A DNA stretch of 48,075 bases from Caballeronia arvi (GTDB lineage: Bacteria > Pseudomonadota > Gammaproteobacteria > Burkholderiales > Burkholderiaceae), in the NCBI RefSeq assembly GCF_001544695.2, contig NZ_FCOM02000058.1, positions 1 to 48,075 of the forward strand. The letters are read 5' to 3'. The notes beneath the pieces were generated by a model. The model did no database searches. It worked only from the letters and a program-made list of their open reading frames with translations, and had not been told where the DNA came from. The translations under genes were made by a program, and so were the position numbers. Positions 17,958 to 26,554 of this stretch are shown here, in pieces. The number at the start of each line of letters is the position of its first letter. The first letter of the stretch is position 1.

Positions 17958-18509
17958 TCAGAGTGGCGGCACCGGCAGCGGCGCGCGCGGCGACACAGCC
18001 GGCGTCCGCTCGCCCGGCGCTGGGTGCAGCGAGCGCACCGTTGCGAGCCGGCGTGTCAACTGGTCGACGGCGTCGTTGCGCATGTCGTTGTAGAGCAGCG
18101 TCGCTTCCTGCGACTTGGCGAGCGTGTACTGATCGCTATAAGTCATCGAGCGATTCAGCGCGATAGCGCTCGGCGGAATGAGCATCGTGCCGTCGGCCCC
18201 GAGCAGCGAATAGTTCAGGTTGTAGACCAGTTCGTATTCCTGTACCACGCCTTGCGCGTTCAGGCTGAGCGTGCGCGTGCCCTGGCCTTCCGACAGATTG
18301 AGCGTCGCTTCGGGCTTCTCGAACGGCTTGACGATCACCGTGTCGCTGCCGCCCTGAACCATGCGCTCAATGCGCGCGACCATCTGCGGCGTGCCGCCCG
18401 CGATTGCGAGCCGCTTGAACGCGTAGTCCTGCTGGCCGCGCAACTGGAAGCCGCACGCGGACAGCGCTGCCGCTCCACCCAACAGCGCCAGAAACGAGCG
18501 CCTGCTCAT
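17958..18509 (-). CDS. lptE: LPS-assembly lipoprotein LptE
   Basis: A 183-residue outer-membrane lipoprotein that plugs the LptD barrel and helps insert lipopolysaccharide. The signal peptide MSRRSFLALLGGAAALSACG has a lipobox with lipidated Cys19, followed by the family's FQLRG sequence. I chose ATG 18509 because it gives a normal lipoprotein signal. An upstream ATG at 18551 overlaps the leuS stop (TGATG) and would add 14 residues. The C-terminus is Pro/Ala-rich. It lies between leuS and holA, as in many proteobacteria. Confidence 0.92.
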   Translation of the reverse strand: MSRRSFLALLGGAAALSACGFQLRGQQDYAFKRLAIAGGTPQMVARIERMVQGGSDTVIVKPFEKPEATLNLSEGQGTRTLSLNAQGVVQEYELVYNLNYSLLGADGTMLIPPSAIALNRSMTYSDQYTLAKSQEATLLYNDMRNDAVDQLTRRLATVRSLHPAPGERTPAVSPRAPLPVPPL

Positions 18510-18550
18510 GCCAGCTTCACGATCCACGTCGACTCCCTTGGCTGTGAGCA

Positions 18551-21145
18551 TCAGACGACCACGTTCACGAGACGTCCCGGCACCACGACCACCTTCTTCG
18601 GCGCGCGGCCTTCCGAGAACTTTTCGAACATTTCGTGTGCGATCGCGGCCTTTTCGATCGCCTCGCGCGATGCATCCTTCGCGACCGTCAGCGCGCCGCG
18701 CACCTTGCCGTTGACCTGCAATACGAGCTCGATCTCCGATTGCTCCAGCGCGGCTTCGTCGACCTTCGGCCAGGGCGCGTCGAGCAGCGGGCCGAATTCC
18801 TTCTCGTAGCCCAGTTCGGACCACAACTGGAACGTGACGTGCGGCACCACCGGATACAGCACGCGCAACAGCACGCCGAAAGTTTCGTTCAGCAGGCCTT
18901 CGCCCGGATTCTTCGCGCCTTCGAGCGCGTTGAGCATCTTCATCGCGGCGGAAACGACCGTGTTGTACTGCAGGCGGCCGTAGTCGAAATCAGCCTGCTT
19001 CAGCACGGTGTAGATTTCCCGGCGCAGCGCCTTACCGTCGTCGTCGAGCTTCGAGGCGTCGAGCTTCGCGTGGTGGCGCAGCGCGTCGGCGTTGCCGTGC
19101 GCAAAGTGCCACACGCGACGCAGGAAGCGGCTCGCACCTTCCACGCCCGCGCCCGACCATTCGAGCGATTGCTCGGGCGGCGCCGCGAACATCACGAACA
19201 GGCGCGCGGTATCGGCGCCGTGCTGATCGATGAGGGTTTGCGGATCGACACCGTTGTTCTTCGACTTCGACATCTTCTCGACGCCGCCGAGCACAACCGG
19301 CTGCCCGTCCGCATTGAGCGTGGCGCCCGTCGGACGACCCTTTTCGTCGTGCGCGACGGTGACTTCGAGCGGGTTATACCAGGTCTTCTTTCCGCTCACG
19401 TCCTCACGATAGAACGTTTCGTTCAGCACCATGCCCTGCGTGAGCAGGTTCTTGGCGGGCTCGCCGAACTTGATGAGGCCCATGTCGCGCATGACCTTGG
19501 TCCAGAAGCGCGAGTACAACAGGTGCAGAATCGCGTGCTCGATGCCGCCGATGTACTGATCCATCGGCATCCAGTAGTCGGTGCGCTCGTCGACCATCGT
19601 CTTCGCATCGGGCGCGCTGTAACGCGAGAAGTACCAGGACGAATCGACGAAGGTGTCCATCGTGTCGGTCTCGCGCTTCGCTGCCGCGCCGCACTTCGGG
19701 CACGTACAGTTCAGGAACGCTGCGGACTTCGCGAGGGGGTTGCCCGTGCCGTCCGGCACGAGGTCTTCCGGCAGCACGACAGGCAGGTCCTTTTCCGGCA
19801 CCGGCACGTCGCCGCAACTCGGGCAGTGGATGATGGGGATCGGCGTGCCCCAGTAGCGCTGGCGCGAAATGCCCCAGTCGCGCAGACGCCAGGTGACCTG
19901 CTTGTCGCCGAGATCTTTCGCTTTCAGGTCAGCGGCGATCGCGTCGATGGCCTGCTCGGTCGTCATGCCGTCGTACTTGCCGCTGTTGACGAGCTTGCCC
20001 GCGGTCTTATCGCCGTACCACTCTTCCCAGGCGTCCGTCGAGTACGTCTTGCCTTCGACGTCGATCACCTGATTGATCGGCAAGCCGTATTTCTTCGCGA
20101 ACGCGAAATCGCGCTCGTCGTGGGACGGCACACCCATGACCGCGCCTTCGCCGTAGGACATCAGCACGTAATTGCCGATCCACACTTCGACTTGCGCGCC
20201 CGTCAACGGATGCGTGACGAAGAAGCCGGTCGGCACGCCTTTCTTTTCCATCGTCGCGACATCGGCTTCCGCGACGCCGCCGCGCTTGCATTCGTCGATG
20301 AACGCGTGAAGATCCGCGTTGTCGCGCGCGAGGCGCGTGGCGAGCGGATGCTCCGCCGCGACCGCCGCGAACGTGACGCCCATGATCGTGTCGGCTCGCG
20401 TCGTGAAGACGCGCAGCAGCTTCGCTTCGCCGTCGATTTCATACGGGAAGCCAAAGTTCACGCCGAAGCTCTTGCCGATCCAGTTCTGCTGCATGATCTT
20501 GACGCGCTCGGGCCAGCCGAGGCCTTCGAGATCGTCGAGAAGCTGATCCGCGTAATCGGTGATGCGCAGGTAGTACATCGGGATTTCGCGCTTTTCGACG
20601 AGCGCGCCCGAGCGCCAGCCGCGCCCGTCGATGACCTGTTCGTTCGCGAGCACGGTCTGATCGACCGGGTCCCAGTTCACCGTGCCCGTCTTCTTGTACG
20701 CGATGCCCTTTTCGAGCATCTTCAGGAACAACCACTGGTTCCACTTGTAGTAATCCGGCGAGCACGTGGCGACTTCGCGCGACCAGTCGATGGCGAGGCC
20801 CATCGACTGCATCTGCTTCTTCATGTACGCAATGTTTTCGTACGTCCACTTCGCCGGCGGCACGTTGTTCGCCATTGCCGCGTTTTCGGCGGGCATGCCG
20901 AACGCGTCCCAGCCCATCGGCATCAGCGTGTTGTGACCGTTCATGCGCAGATAACGGTACATCACGTCGTTGATGGTGTAGTTGCGCACGTGACCCATGT
21001 GCAGCTTGCCCGACGGATACGGCAGCATCGAGACGCAGTAGAACTTGGGCTTGGCCGAGGTCTCGGTCGTCCGGTAGACGTCATTCGCGCGCCAGTTGCT
21101 CTGCGCGGCGGATTCGACGTCGGCGGGTACGTATTTATCGTGCAT
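18551..21145 (-). CDS. leuS: Leucyl-tRNA synthetase
   Basis: An 864-residue class I synthetase that charges tRNA-Leu. The ATP-binding HMGH motif is in SGKLHMGHVRNYT, the KMSKS motif is in VEKMSKSKNNG, and there is an editing domain between them with TTRADTIMG. A CPSCG/CPKCG zinc-like pair is also visible. I chose ATG 21145 (MHDKYVPADVE) as the family start. The stop overlaps a possible lptE start. A promoter-like TATAAT lies about 170 bp upstream, giving a long leader. Confidence 0.97.
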   Translation of the reverse strand: MHDKYVPADVESAAQSNWRANDVYRTTETSAKPKFYCVSMLPYPSGKLHMGHVRNYTINDVMYRYLRMNGHNTLMPMGWDAFGMPAENAAMANNVPPAKWTYENIAYMKKQMQSMGLAIDWSREVATCSPDYYKWNQWLFLKMLEKGIAYKKTGTVNWDPVDQTVLANEQVIDGRGWRSGALVEKREIPMYYLRITDYADQLLDDLEGLGWPERVKIMQQNWIGKSFGVNFGFPYEIDGEAKLLRVFTTRADTIMGVTFAAVAAEHPLATRLARDNADLHAFIDECKRGGVAEADVATMEKKGVPTGFFVTHPLTGAQVEVWIGNYVLMSYGEGAVMGVPSHDERDFAFAKKYGLPINQVIDVEGKTYSTDAWEEWYGDKTAGKLVNSGKYDGMTTEQAIDAIAADLKAKDLGDKQVTWRLRDWGISRQRYWGTPIPIIHCPSCGDVPVPEKDLPVVLPEDLVPDGTGNPLAKSAAFLNCTCPKCGAAAKRETDTMDTFVDSSWYFSRYSAPDAKTMVDERTDYWMPMDQYIGGIEHAILHLLYSRFWTKVMRDMGLIKFGEPAKNLLTQGMVLNETFYREDVSGKKTWYNPLEVTVAHDEKGRPTGATLNADGQPVVLGGVEKMSKSKNNGVDPQTLIDQHGADTARLFVMFAAPPEQSLEWSGAGVEGASRFLRRVWHFAHGNADALRHHAKLDASKLDDDGKALRREIYTVLKQADFDYGRLQYNTVVSAAMKMLNALEGAKNPGEGLLNETFGVLLRVLYPVVPHVTFQLWSELGYEKEFGPLLDAPWPKVDEAALEQSEIELVLQVNGKVRGALTVAKDASREAIEKAAIAHEMFEKFSEGRAPKKVVVVPGRLVNVVV

Positions 21146-21449
21146 GGTTTGGTTTGGCTTTCGGCAAATGCTGGGAACGGACCTCGGGACCGGCCGCTTT
21201 CGTCTCAATGGACTTCGAGCGGCGAGTCCGTGCGCGGGGGCATCGCTGACACGGCGCAGCGTCGGAATTCGGGCCTGCTGGCTCTTGCCGGGCCCGCCGA
21301 ACGGGGAAATGACGATTATACCGTCCCACTTACCCGCGCAGTCGCGCGAAGCGCCTTGGCCGATGCATGATCCGGGCTCGTATCGGCAAGTTTGAACACA
21401 GGGAGCGCGATCGGCAATTCAGCCGTTCGGCATAGGCCGAATGCCGGAG
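21146..21449. other. Intergenic region between exbD and leuS
   Basis: About 300 bp without a gene. It holds the probable leuS promoter near 21315-21320. A small hairpin (TTCGGC/GCCGAA, near 21430-21445) lies just past the exbD stop, without a T-run. Confidence 0.45.
21315..21320 (-). promoter_or_regulatory. Probable leuS promoter -10 element
   Basis: A perfect TATAAT on the minus strand about 170 bp upstream of the leuS ATG. The -35 is weak. The resulting leader would be about 160 nt. Confidence 0.5.
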
Positions 21450-21884
21450 TCAGCGCGCCCGCTGCGCGCCCGCGACCGGCTGCGTGACGAAGCCGATACG
21501 TTCCAGCCCTGCCTGCTGCGCCGCGCCCATGACCTGCGCGATAACTTCGTAGCGCGTCGCGCTCGACGCCCGCAGATGCAGCTCCGGCTTCTGCTCGGCC
21601 TTGCCCGCTTCGGCGAATCGTGCGCGCATCTGATCGAAACTGACGAGCGCATCGTTCCAGAAAAGCTTGCCGGCATCGTCGATGGAAAGCGTGATGGTCT
21701 GCGGCGTCTCGCGCGCGGGCTGCGACGCGACTTTCGGCAGATCGAGCCGGATCGCGTGCGTGAACAGCGGCGCGGTGATGATGAAGATGACGAGCAGAAC
21801 GAGCATGACGTCGATGAGCGGCGTCATGTTGATCTCGGCCATTGGCTGGCCGTTGGATTGTTTCTCGAGTCCGCCGAAGGCCAT
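21450..21884 (-). CDS. exbD: ExbD/TolR-family biopolymer transport protein
   Basis: A 144-residue inner-membrane protein with one transmembrane helix (about 22-42, TPLIDVMLVLLVIFIITAP). The conserved Asp in PLIDVMLVLL takes part in the proton channel. The periplasmic C-terminal part follows the ExbD pattern (LTLSIDDAGKLFWND-like). It starts 12 bp after the ExbB/TolQ-like gene and forms a proton-driven motor with it. No TonB or TolA gene is adjacent, so the energised partner is not known from this window. Confidence 0.88.
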   Translation of the reverse strand: MAFGGLEKQSNGQPMAEINMTPLIDVMLVLLVIFIITAPLFTHAIRLDLPKVASQPARETPQTITLSIDDAGKLFWNDALVSFDQMRARFAEAGKAEQKPELHLRASSATRYEVIAQVMGAAQQAGLERIGFVTQPVAGAQRAR

Positions 21885-21896
21885 TGCCGCGCGCTC

Positions 21897-22562
21897 CTAC
21901 TCGGCGTCGCCGCACATGAACGCGTGCAGATCGTGCGCGAAGCCGTCGAGTTCCTCGGAAATCTGCCGCACGTAGCGTCCGAGCACGTTGTACGCGAGCA
22001 CGGCCGGAATCGCGACGACGAGTCCGAACGCCGTCATGATGAGCGCCTCGCCGACCGGCCCGGCGACGTTTTCGATCATCGCCTGTCCGCTCGATGCGAT
22101 GCTGCCGAGCGCGTGATAAATGCCCCAGACGGTGCCGAGCAAGCCGACGAACGGCGCGGTGCTGCCCACCGATGCGAGCAATACCTGTCCGAATTCGAGC
22201 CTTCGTTGCGAACGGAGCAACGCGTGGCGCAGCGCGCGCAGCACGCGTTCGCTGCGCTCGACACGCGCGAGCATCGCGCCGGGCATGTCGGCTTCGGACG
22301 CACGCCACGCGGCTTCGGCGAGCGGCAGAAACACACGCTCGCGATCCGCGCGCTGCAATGCGCCGATGCCTTCTTTCAGACTCGCCGCCTGCCAGAAACG
22401 CTGCAAGGCGCGTGGCCCTTGCCATTTCGCGCGCGCGAGAATCCATGTCTTGACGAGCAGAAAGCACCAGCTCGCGAGCGACATCGCGAGCAGCAAGCCG
22501 GCGACCGCGTGTGTGACGGCATCGCCGGATTGCAGGTAATGAATGACGCCTGTTGCGGCCAT
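21897..22562 (-). CDS. exbB: MotA/TolQ/ExbB-family proton channel protein
   Basis: A 221-residue protein with three transmembrane segments, at about 18-38, 120-145 and 160-182. The family signature is clear: GSTAPFVGLLGTVWGIYHAL, then GPVGEALIMTAFGLVVAIPAVLAYN. I chose ATG 22562 (MAATGVIHYLQSGD), 10 bp after the dapB stop. It pairs with the ExbD-like gene just downstream and uses the proton gradient to drive an outer-membrane process. TolQ is an alternative name, but the lack of tolA/tolB neighbours favours an ExbB-type pair. Confidence 0.88.
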   Translation of the reverse strand: MAATGVIHYLQSGDAVTHAVAGLLLAMSLASWCFLLVKTWILARAKWQGPRALQRFWQAASLKEGIGALQRADRERVFLPLAEAAWRASEADMPGAMLARVERSERVLRALRHALLRSQRRLEFGQVLLASVGSTAPFVGLLGTVWGIYHALGSIASSGQAMIENVAGPVGEALIMTAFGLVVAIPAVLAYNVLGRYVRQISEELDGFAHDLHAFMCGDAE

Positions 22563-22572
22563 TGTTACGGAA

Positions 22573-23370
22573 TCAGCGCAGGCCGAGCACGTCCTGCATG
22601 TCGAAGAAGCCCGCGTCGCGTTCTTGCAGGAAATGCGCGGCGCGCAGCGCGCCCTGCGCATACGACAGACGGCTCGCCGACTTGTGCGTGATCTCGACGC
22701 GCTCGCCGATGCCCGCGAAGAGCACCGTATGATCGCCGACGATATCGCCGCCGCGAATCGCGGAGAAGCCGATCGTCGATGGATCGCGCTCACCCGTCAC
22801 GCCTTCGCGGGCGTACACCGCGCAATCTTTCAGATCGCGGCCGAGCGCCTTCGCGATCACCTCGCCCATTGCGAGCGCGGTGCCCGACGGCGCATCGACC
22901 TTGTGTCGGTGATGCGCCTCGATGACCTCGATGTCGTAACCCTGCGAAAAATGCCTCGCGGCGAATTCGAGCAGCTTCAGCGTGACGTTCACGCCGACGC
23001 TCATATTCGGCGCGAACACCACGCCGATCTTCTCGCCCGCTTTCCGGAGTTGGGCCTTCTGTTCATCGGAGAAACCCGTCGTGCCGATGATCATCTTCAC
23101 GTCGTGGCGCAGCGCCGCTTCGAGATGCGCGATCGTGCCTTCGGGGCGCGTGAAGTCGATCAGATAGTCGGCATCGGCGAACACGCGTTCCACGTCGTCG
23201 GTCAGCAGAACGCCCGTGGTCTTGCCGAGGAACGCGCCCGCGTCCTGCCCGAGTTGCGGCACGCCGGGCCGGTCGAGCGCGCCGACGAGTTGCGCGTCCG
23301 GATCATTCAGAACGGTTTCGATCAGCATCCGGCCCATGCGGCCCGATGCGCCGGCGATGGCGATCTTCAT
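22573..23370 (-). CDS. dapB: 4-hydroxy-tetrahydrodipicolinate reductase
   Basis: A 265-residue NAD(P)H-dependent enzyme of the lysine and diaminopimelate pathway, needed for peptidoglycan. The N-terminal nucleotide-binding motif is AGASGRMGRM. The catalytic and substrate motif is EAHHRHKVDAPSGTA, and the end FFDMQDVLGL is typical. The length is normal. It lies between bamE and exbB on the same strand with short spacing. Confidence 0.97.
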   Translation of the reverse strand: MKIAIAGASGRMGRMLIETVLNDPDAQLVGALDRPGVPQLGQDAGAFLGKTTGVLLTDDVERVFADADYLIDFTRPEGTIAHLEAALRHDVKMIIGTTGFSDEQKAQLRKAGEKIGVVFAPNMSVGVNVTLKLLEFAARHFSQGYDIEVIEAHHRHKVDAPSGTALAMGEVIAKALGRDLKDCAVYAREGVTGERDPSTIGFSAIRGGDIVGDHTVLFAGIGERVEITHKSASRLSYAQGALRAAHFLQERDAGFFDMQDVLGLR

Positions 23371-23493
23371 GGCTGTCTCTCGTTGAGTCTCTCGATGCGT
23401 CGCGCGACGAACGCGCGGCGAATGATGCGGCTTTGCCCGTCCGGCCCGAAGCGCGCCGCCAGGGACGCGATTCGAGGCCGGAAGGCTGCGTGC

Positions 23494-24276
23494 TTATTGC
23501 GGCATGGTGAACTGCGTCTGGCCGCTCGCGTTGGCCGGGGTCGGCGAAGTGCTCGCCGGACCCACCGCGCTGCTGTCCGGGATGTTGATCGTCTGCGGCC
23601 GGCGCTGCAATTGAATCTGCGAATTGCTGCCAGAACTGTTGTTCGAGCCGGGCGCGCCGCCCGTCGTCGTCGGCGCGCTGCTGAACGCGGACGAACGCTG
23701 ACGGCCGGCGGGCATTTCCACTTGCGCCGTCGCGCGGTTGGCAGCCTGCGCGGCTTCCTGATTGGCGTCGCCGGCAAAGGCTGCGGCCGTGTTCGGCTGC
23801 GTGGACGGCTCGCCGACCGGCGCAGTGACCGCCACCGCCGACGCCGCGGGCGTCGGAGCGGGAACAGGCTTCGCGACCTTGATGCCCTTGTCGCCATCGA
23901 TTTCCGCGAGCAGTTCCAGATTCGACGGAAGATTCTCGCCGCCAGACCAGCTCACGACGCGATCGCTCGCGAAGTTCACGACGAAGTCACGCTGCTGCAC
24001 GATGGATGTCGAACCACGCTTGAAATAGAACACGTAGTCCCAGCGATCCGCATGGAACATGTCGGTCAGAAGCGGCGTGCCGAGCAGTTGCTTCACCTGG
24101 TCGCGCGACATGCCGACCTGCATCTGATTGGCCGCTTCCTGCGAAACGAAGTTGCCTTGCACGACCGTGATTCGATACGGTGTGATGCTTTGCGCGATTT
24201 TCTGCGTGACGCTGTCGTACGCCGTACAGCCAGCGAGCAATGCGGCCAAAGTTGCTGCGATCACGGTACCCCGCAT
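23494..24276 (-). CDS. bamE: Outer membrane protein assembly factor BamE with long C-terminal extension
   Basis: A 260-residue lipoprotein of the Bam complex that folds outer-membrane proteins. I chose ATG 24276 (MRGTVIAATLAALLAGC, lipidated Cys17) because a strong AGGGAGAG Shine-Dalgarno sequence lies just upstream; longer starts lack one. The SmpA/OmlA domain covers about 30-130, with QVGMSRDQVKQLLGTPL and DRWDYVFYF. The last 120 residues or so are low-complexity, rich in Ala, Ser, Pro, Gln and Asn, and are absent from short enterobacterial BamE. It is divergent from fur, a conserved pairing. Confidence 0.93.
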   Translation of the reverse strand: MRGTVIAATLAALLAGCTAYDSVTQKIAQSITPYRITVVQGNFVSQEAANQMQVGMSRDQVKQLLGTPLLTDMFHADRWDYVFYFKRGSTSIVQQRDFVVNFASDRVVSWSGGENLPSNLELLAEIDGDKGIKVAKPVPAPTPAASAVAVTAPVGEPSTQPNTAAAFAGDANQEAAQAANRATAQVEMPAGRQRSSAFSSAPTTTGGAPGSNNSSGSNSQIQLQRRPQTINIPDSSAVGPASTSPTPANASGQTQFTMPQ

Positions 24277-24447
24277 GCGACGGCTCTCCCTGCAATTCAA
24301 TAAATTTGAAAACATTTGACCCTTCACGCGAGACGATCCAAGGCCGCGCTCTTTAATCCGATTCGCCTTGACTCCGTACGGGATGTCGGGAATCGGAAAA
24401 ACGCATTACTATGAGAACCTTGAATTGTACTCTAGGGATGCCTAGCC

Positions 24448-24876
24448 ATGACCAATCCCGCCGATCTCAAAAATATCGGGCTCAAGGCGACCCTGCCCCG
24501 CCTCAAGATTCTCGAAATTTTTCAGCATAGTCCGGTGCGCCATCTGACCGCCGAAGACGTGTATCGAAACCTGCTCAACGAAGAGCTGGATATCGGTCTC
24601 GCAACGGTTTATCGCGTGCTCACGCAGTTCGAGCAGGCCGGCCTGCTGTCGCGAAGCAATTTCGAATCGGGCAAGGCTGTGTTCGAGCTCAACGAAGGTT
24701 CGCACCACGATCACCTCGTGTGCATCGACTGCGGCCGTGTCGAAGAGTTCTTCGATGCCGAGATCGAACGCCGTCAGCAATCGATCGCGAAGGAACGCGG
24801 CTTCAAGCTCCACGAGCATGCGCTTGCGCTGTACGGCACATGCACGAAGGAAAACTGCCCGCACCGCAAGCATTGA
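24448..24876 (+). CDS. fur: Ferric uptake regulator Fur
   Basis: A 142-residue iron-responsive repressor. The winged-helix DNA-binding part is residues 1-80, with LTAEDVYRNLL and IGLATVYRVLTQFEQAGLL. The metal-binding dimer domain has the SHHDHLVCIDCG motif and a second cysteine pair, CTKENC, near the end. The length and all key residues are normal. It is divergent from bamE and followed by a strong terminator at 24911-24944. Confidence 0.97.
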   Translation: MTNPADLKNIGLKATLPRLKILEIFQHSPVRHLTAEDVYRNLLNEELDIGLATVYRVLTQFEQAGLLSRSNFESGKAVFELNEGSHHDHLVCIDCGRVEEFFDAEIERRQQSIAKERGFKLHEHALALYGTCTKENCPHRKH

Positions 24877-24910
24877 GCGTCGCGCGCGGGCTTTAGCCGC
24901 GTCGATGAAA

Positions 24911-24944
24911 AAACCGCCGTCCATCTCTCGATGGACGGCGGTTT
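24911..24944. terminator. Bidirectional terminator between fur and allA
   Basis: A perfect 15-bp stem (AAACCGCCGTCCATC at 24911-24925 with its complement at 24930-24944) with a 4-nt loop. An A-rich tract on one side and a T-rich tract on the other would end fur on the plus strand and allA on the minus strand. Confidence 0.88.
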
Positions 24945-25007
24945 CGTTTCGCCTGTACGTTTTGCGATTTGCTTCTGCGAGCGATTCGCAGTTGCATTTC
25001 GATTCTG

Positions 25008-25517
25008 CTATGCCGCAACCACAGATGGCGCGCTGAGCGTATAGCGTTCGGGCAAGTCGATCTCGTCGCAATTCGGCAGATCGCCGCCGCGATCGACGAC
25101 GATGAAATCGCCCGGCGCATCGAGCACGATGAGCGGGTGATGCCACACGCCGCGTGCATAGTTCACACCCTGCCAGCCGCGCGCATAGAAAGCGCGCATG
25201 CCGGCCGCATCGAACTCGCCCGCAGGCGCGACGACCACGAGATAGCGCACATCGCCGAGCGGCACGAACGCCTGGCTGCCGAGCGGATGCCGCTCCATCA
25301 TCGAGATCACAACCGGCTGCGCACGCGGCTGCCCTCGAAACACGTTGATGAGCGGCCGCCCGCCGCTCTCGAAGCCCACCTCCACGTTCGCGAGATCGTG
25401 AAAGCGTTCCGTCGTGCCCGCGTTGATCGGAAAATGGCGCGCGCCCTCGAGTTCGATGACATCGCCGAACGGCGCAAAGGCTTCACGCGTAAGCGGTTCC
25501 AATCTGAGCGATTTCAT
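25008..25517 (-). CDS. allA: Ureidoglycolate lyase
   Basis: A 169-residue enzyme that splits ureidoglycolate to glyoxylate and urea in allantoin breakdown. It starts at ATG 25517 (MKSLRLEPLTREAFAPFGDVIE), typical of AllA, and contains ERHPLGSQAFVPL and GVWHHPLIVLD, the cupin-like metal and substrate motifs. It overlaps the allantoicase stop by four bases (ATGA), so the two are co-translated. It is the last gene of the operon and is followed by the terminator at 24911-24944. Confidence 0.93.
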   Translation of the reverse strand: MKSLRLEPLTREAFAPFGDVIELEGARHFPINAGTTERFHDLANVEVGFESGGRPLINVFRGQPRAQPVVISMMERHPLGSQAFVPLGDVRYLVVVAPAGEFDAAGMRAFYARGWQGVNYARGVWHHPLIVLDAPGDFIVVDRGGDLPNCDEIDLPERYTLSAPSVVAA

Positions 25518-26524
25518 TCGATTTCCCCGAAGATGCGCAGCCGCGATACGCCGCCATCCGGATAGATGTTGAAGCGCAAGTGCGTCACAGGACCGAGCGC
25601 CGCGATCTCTTTCTCGAAGCGATGCACGTTGTCCATCGAGAGCTTCTGTTCGTCGAGCAGCACGGGCCAAAACATCGCCTGCGTGACGAGCGATTCATCC
25701 GTGCCGCCCTCGACGCGCGCCGCCTGCAGCGAACAGCGGTCGGGATAATTGCCCTTGAAGTGCGCAGTGTCGACTTCGATCGCGCGGATCACGCCTGGAT
25801 TGGCCAGCGCGACGATCGCCCAGTCGTTGCCCGGCTCGCGGCGCCGGCGTGTTTCCCAGCCGTCGCCCATGTTCACGCCGCGTCCCGGCATCAGCATTTG
25901 CGATGCAGGGCCGAAGTGCTGATTGTTCGCCGCGACCAGATACGCGCCGTTTTCGATCGCCGCGAGATCGAGCAGCGTGCCGCGTTCGACGCGCGAGAAA
26001 TCCGTCTTCGGCTGGCCGTAGACGCGCAGCCGCGCGATGCCGCCATCGGGATAGATGTTCACGCGCAGATGCGTGTAGGCGCGCGTATCGCTGATGTCGA
26101 GATAGTGATGATGGTTGCCCTGCAGCGTCGTCGACGGCACGATCTCGCGCCAGTCGCCATCGTCCTGCGGATTCGCGCTTTCGCTGTAGCACGCTTCGAT
26201 CGACGCCGCCGGCGGAAAGTTGCCGGTGAAGTGACTCGTGTCGATGTCGATGCCATGAATCACGCCCGCGCGCGCCAGCTTGACGATGCAGTAATCGTAG
26301 CCGGTCGTGCGCTTGCGGCGCGTCTCCCAGCCGTCCATCCACTTGCCGTGCTCGTCGTACTTGCCGGGAATGAACACCGCGGGCTGCGGCTCCAGCATGC
26401 GGTCTTTCGGCGCGAAGAATTCATCGGTGGCGGAGAGCGCCCGCGCGCCGAGCCGCGGGTCCGCGAGGTTCATGTAGCGGCGGGCGAAAGCGGGAGCGTC
26501 TGCGTCGAGAATCGGGTTAGCCAT
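25514..26524 (-). CDS. alc: Allantoicase
   Basis: A 336-residue enzyme that hydrolyses allantoate to ureidoglycolate and urea. It has the two internal allantoicase repeats: the first with DGWETRRKR and IDTSHFTGNFPP, the second with GDGWETRRRR and DTAHFKGNYPD. Both repeats end with the LRFNIYPDGGVSRLR-type motif. It is coupled to allA by a four-base overlap and lies 30 bp after the transporter gene, so all three share one transcript. Confidence 0.95.
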   Translation of the reverse strand: MANPILDADAPAFARRYMNLADPRLGARALSATDEFFAPKDRMLEPQPAVFIPGKYDEHGKWMDGWETRRKRTTGYDYCIVKLARAGVIHGIDIDTSHFTGNFPPAASIEACYSESANPQDDGDWREIVPSTTLQGNHHHYLDISDTRAYTHLRVNIYPDGGIARLRVYGQPKTDFSRVERGTLLDLAAIENGAYLVAANNQHFGPASQMLMPGRGVNMGDGWETRRRREPGNDWAIVALANPGVIRAIEVDTAHFKGNYPDRCSLQAARVEGGTDESLVTQAMFWPVLLDEQKLSMDNVHRFEKEIAALGPVTHLRFNIYPDGGVSRLRIFGEIE

Positions 26525-26554
26525 TTTGCGTGTCTCTCAGTGATTGACGGGTTA

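Noticed and set aside
18635..21370. 911-codon plus-strand frame opposite leuS
   Set aside because: Shadow of leuS; Arg/His/Val-rich with no domain, while leuS has all synthetase motifs.
21897..22562. Naming the proton channel gene tolQ
   Set aside because: No tolA, tolB or pal is nearby, and the pairing with a short ExbD fits an ExbB-type module better, though the families overlap.
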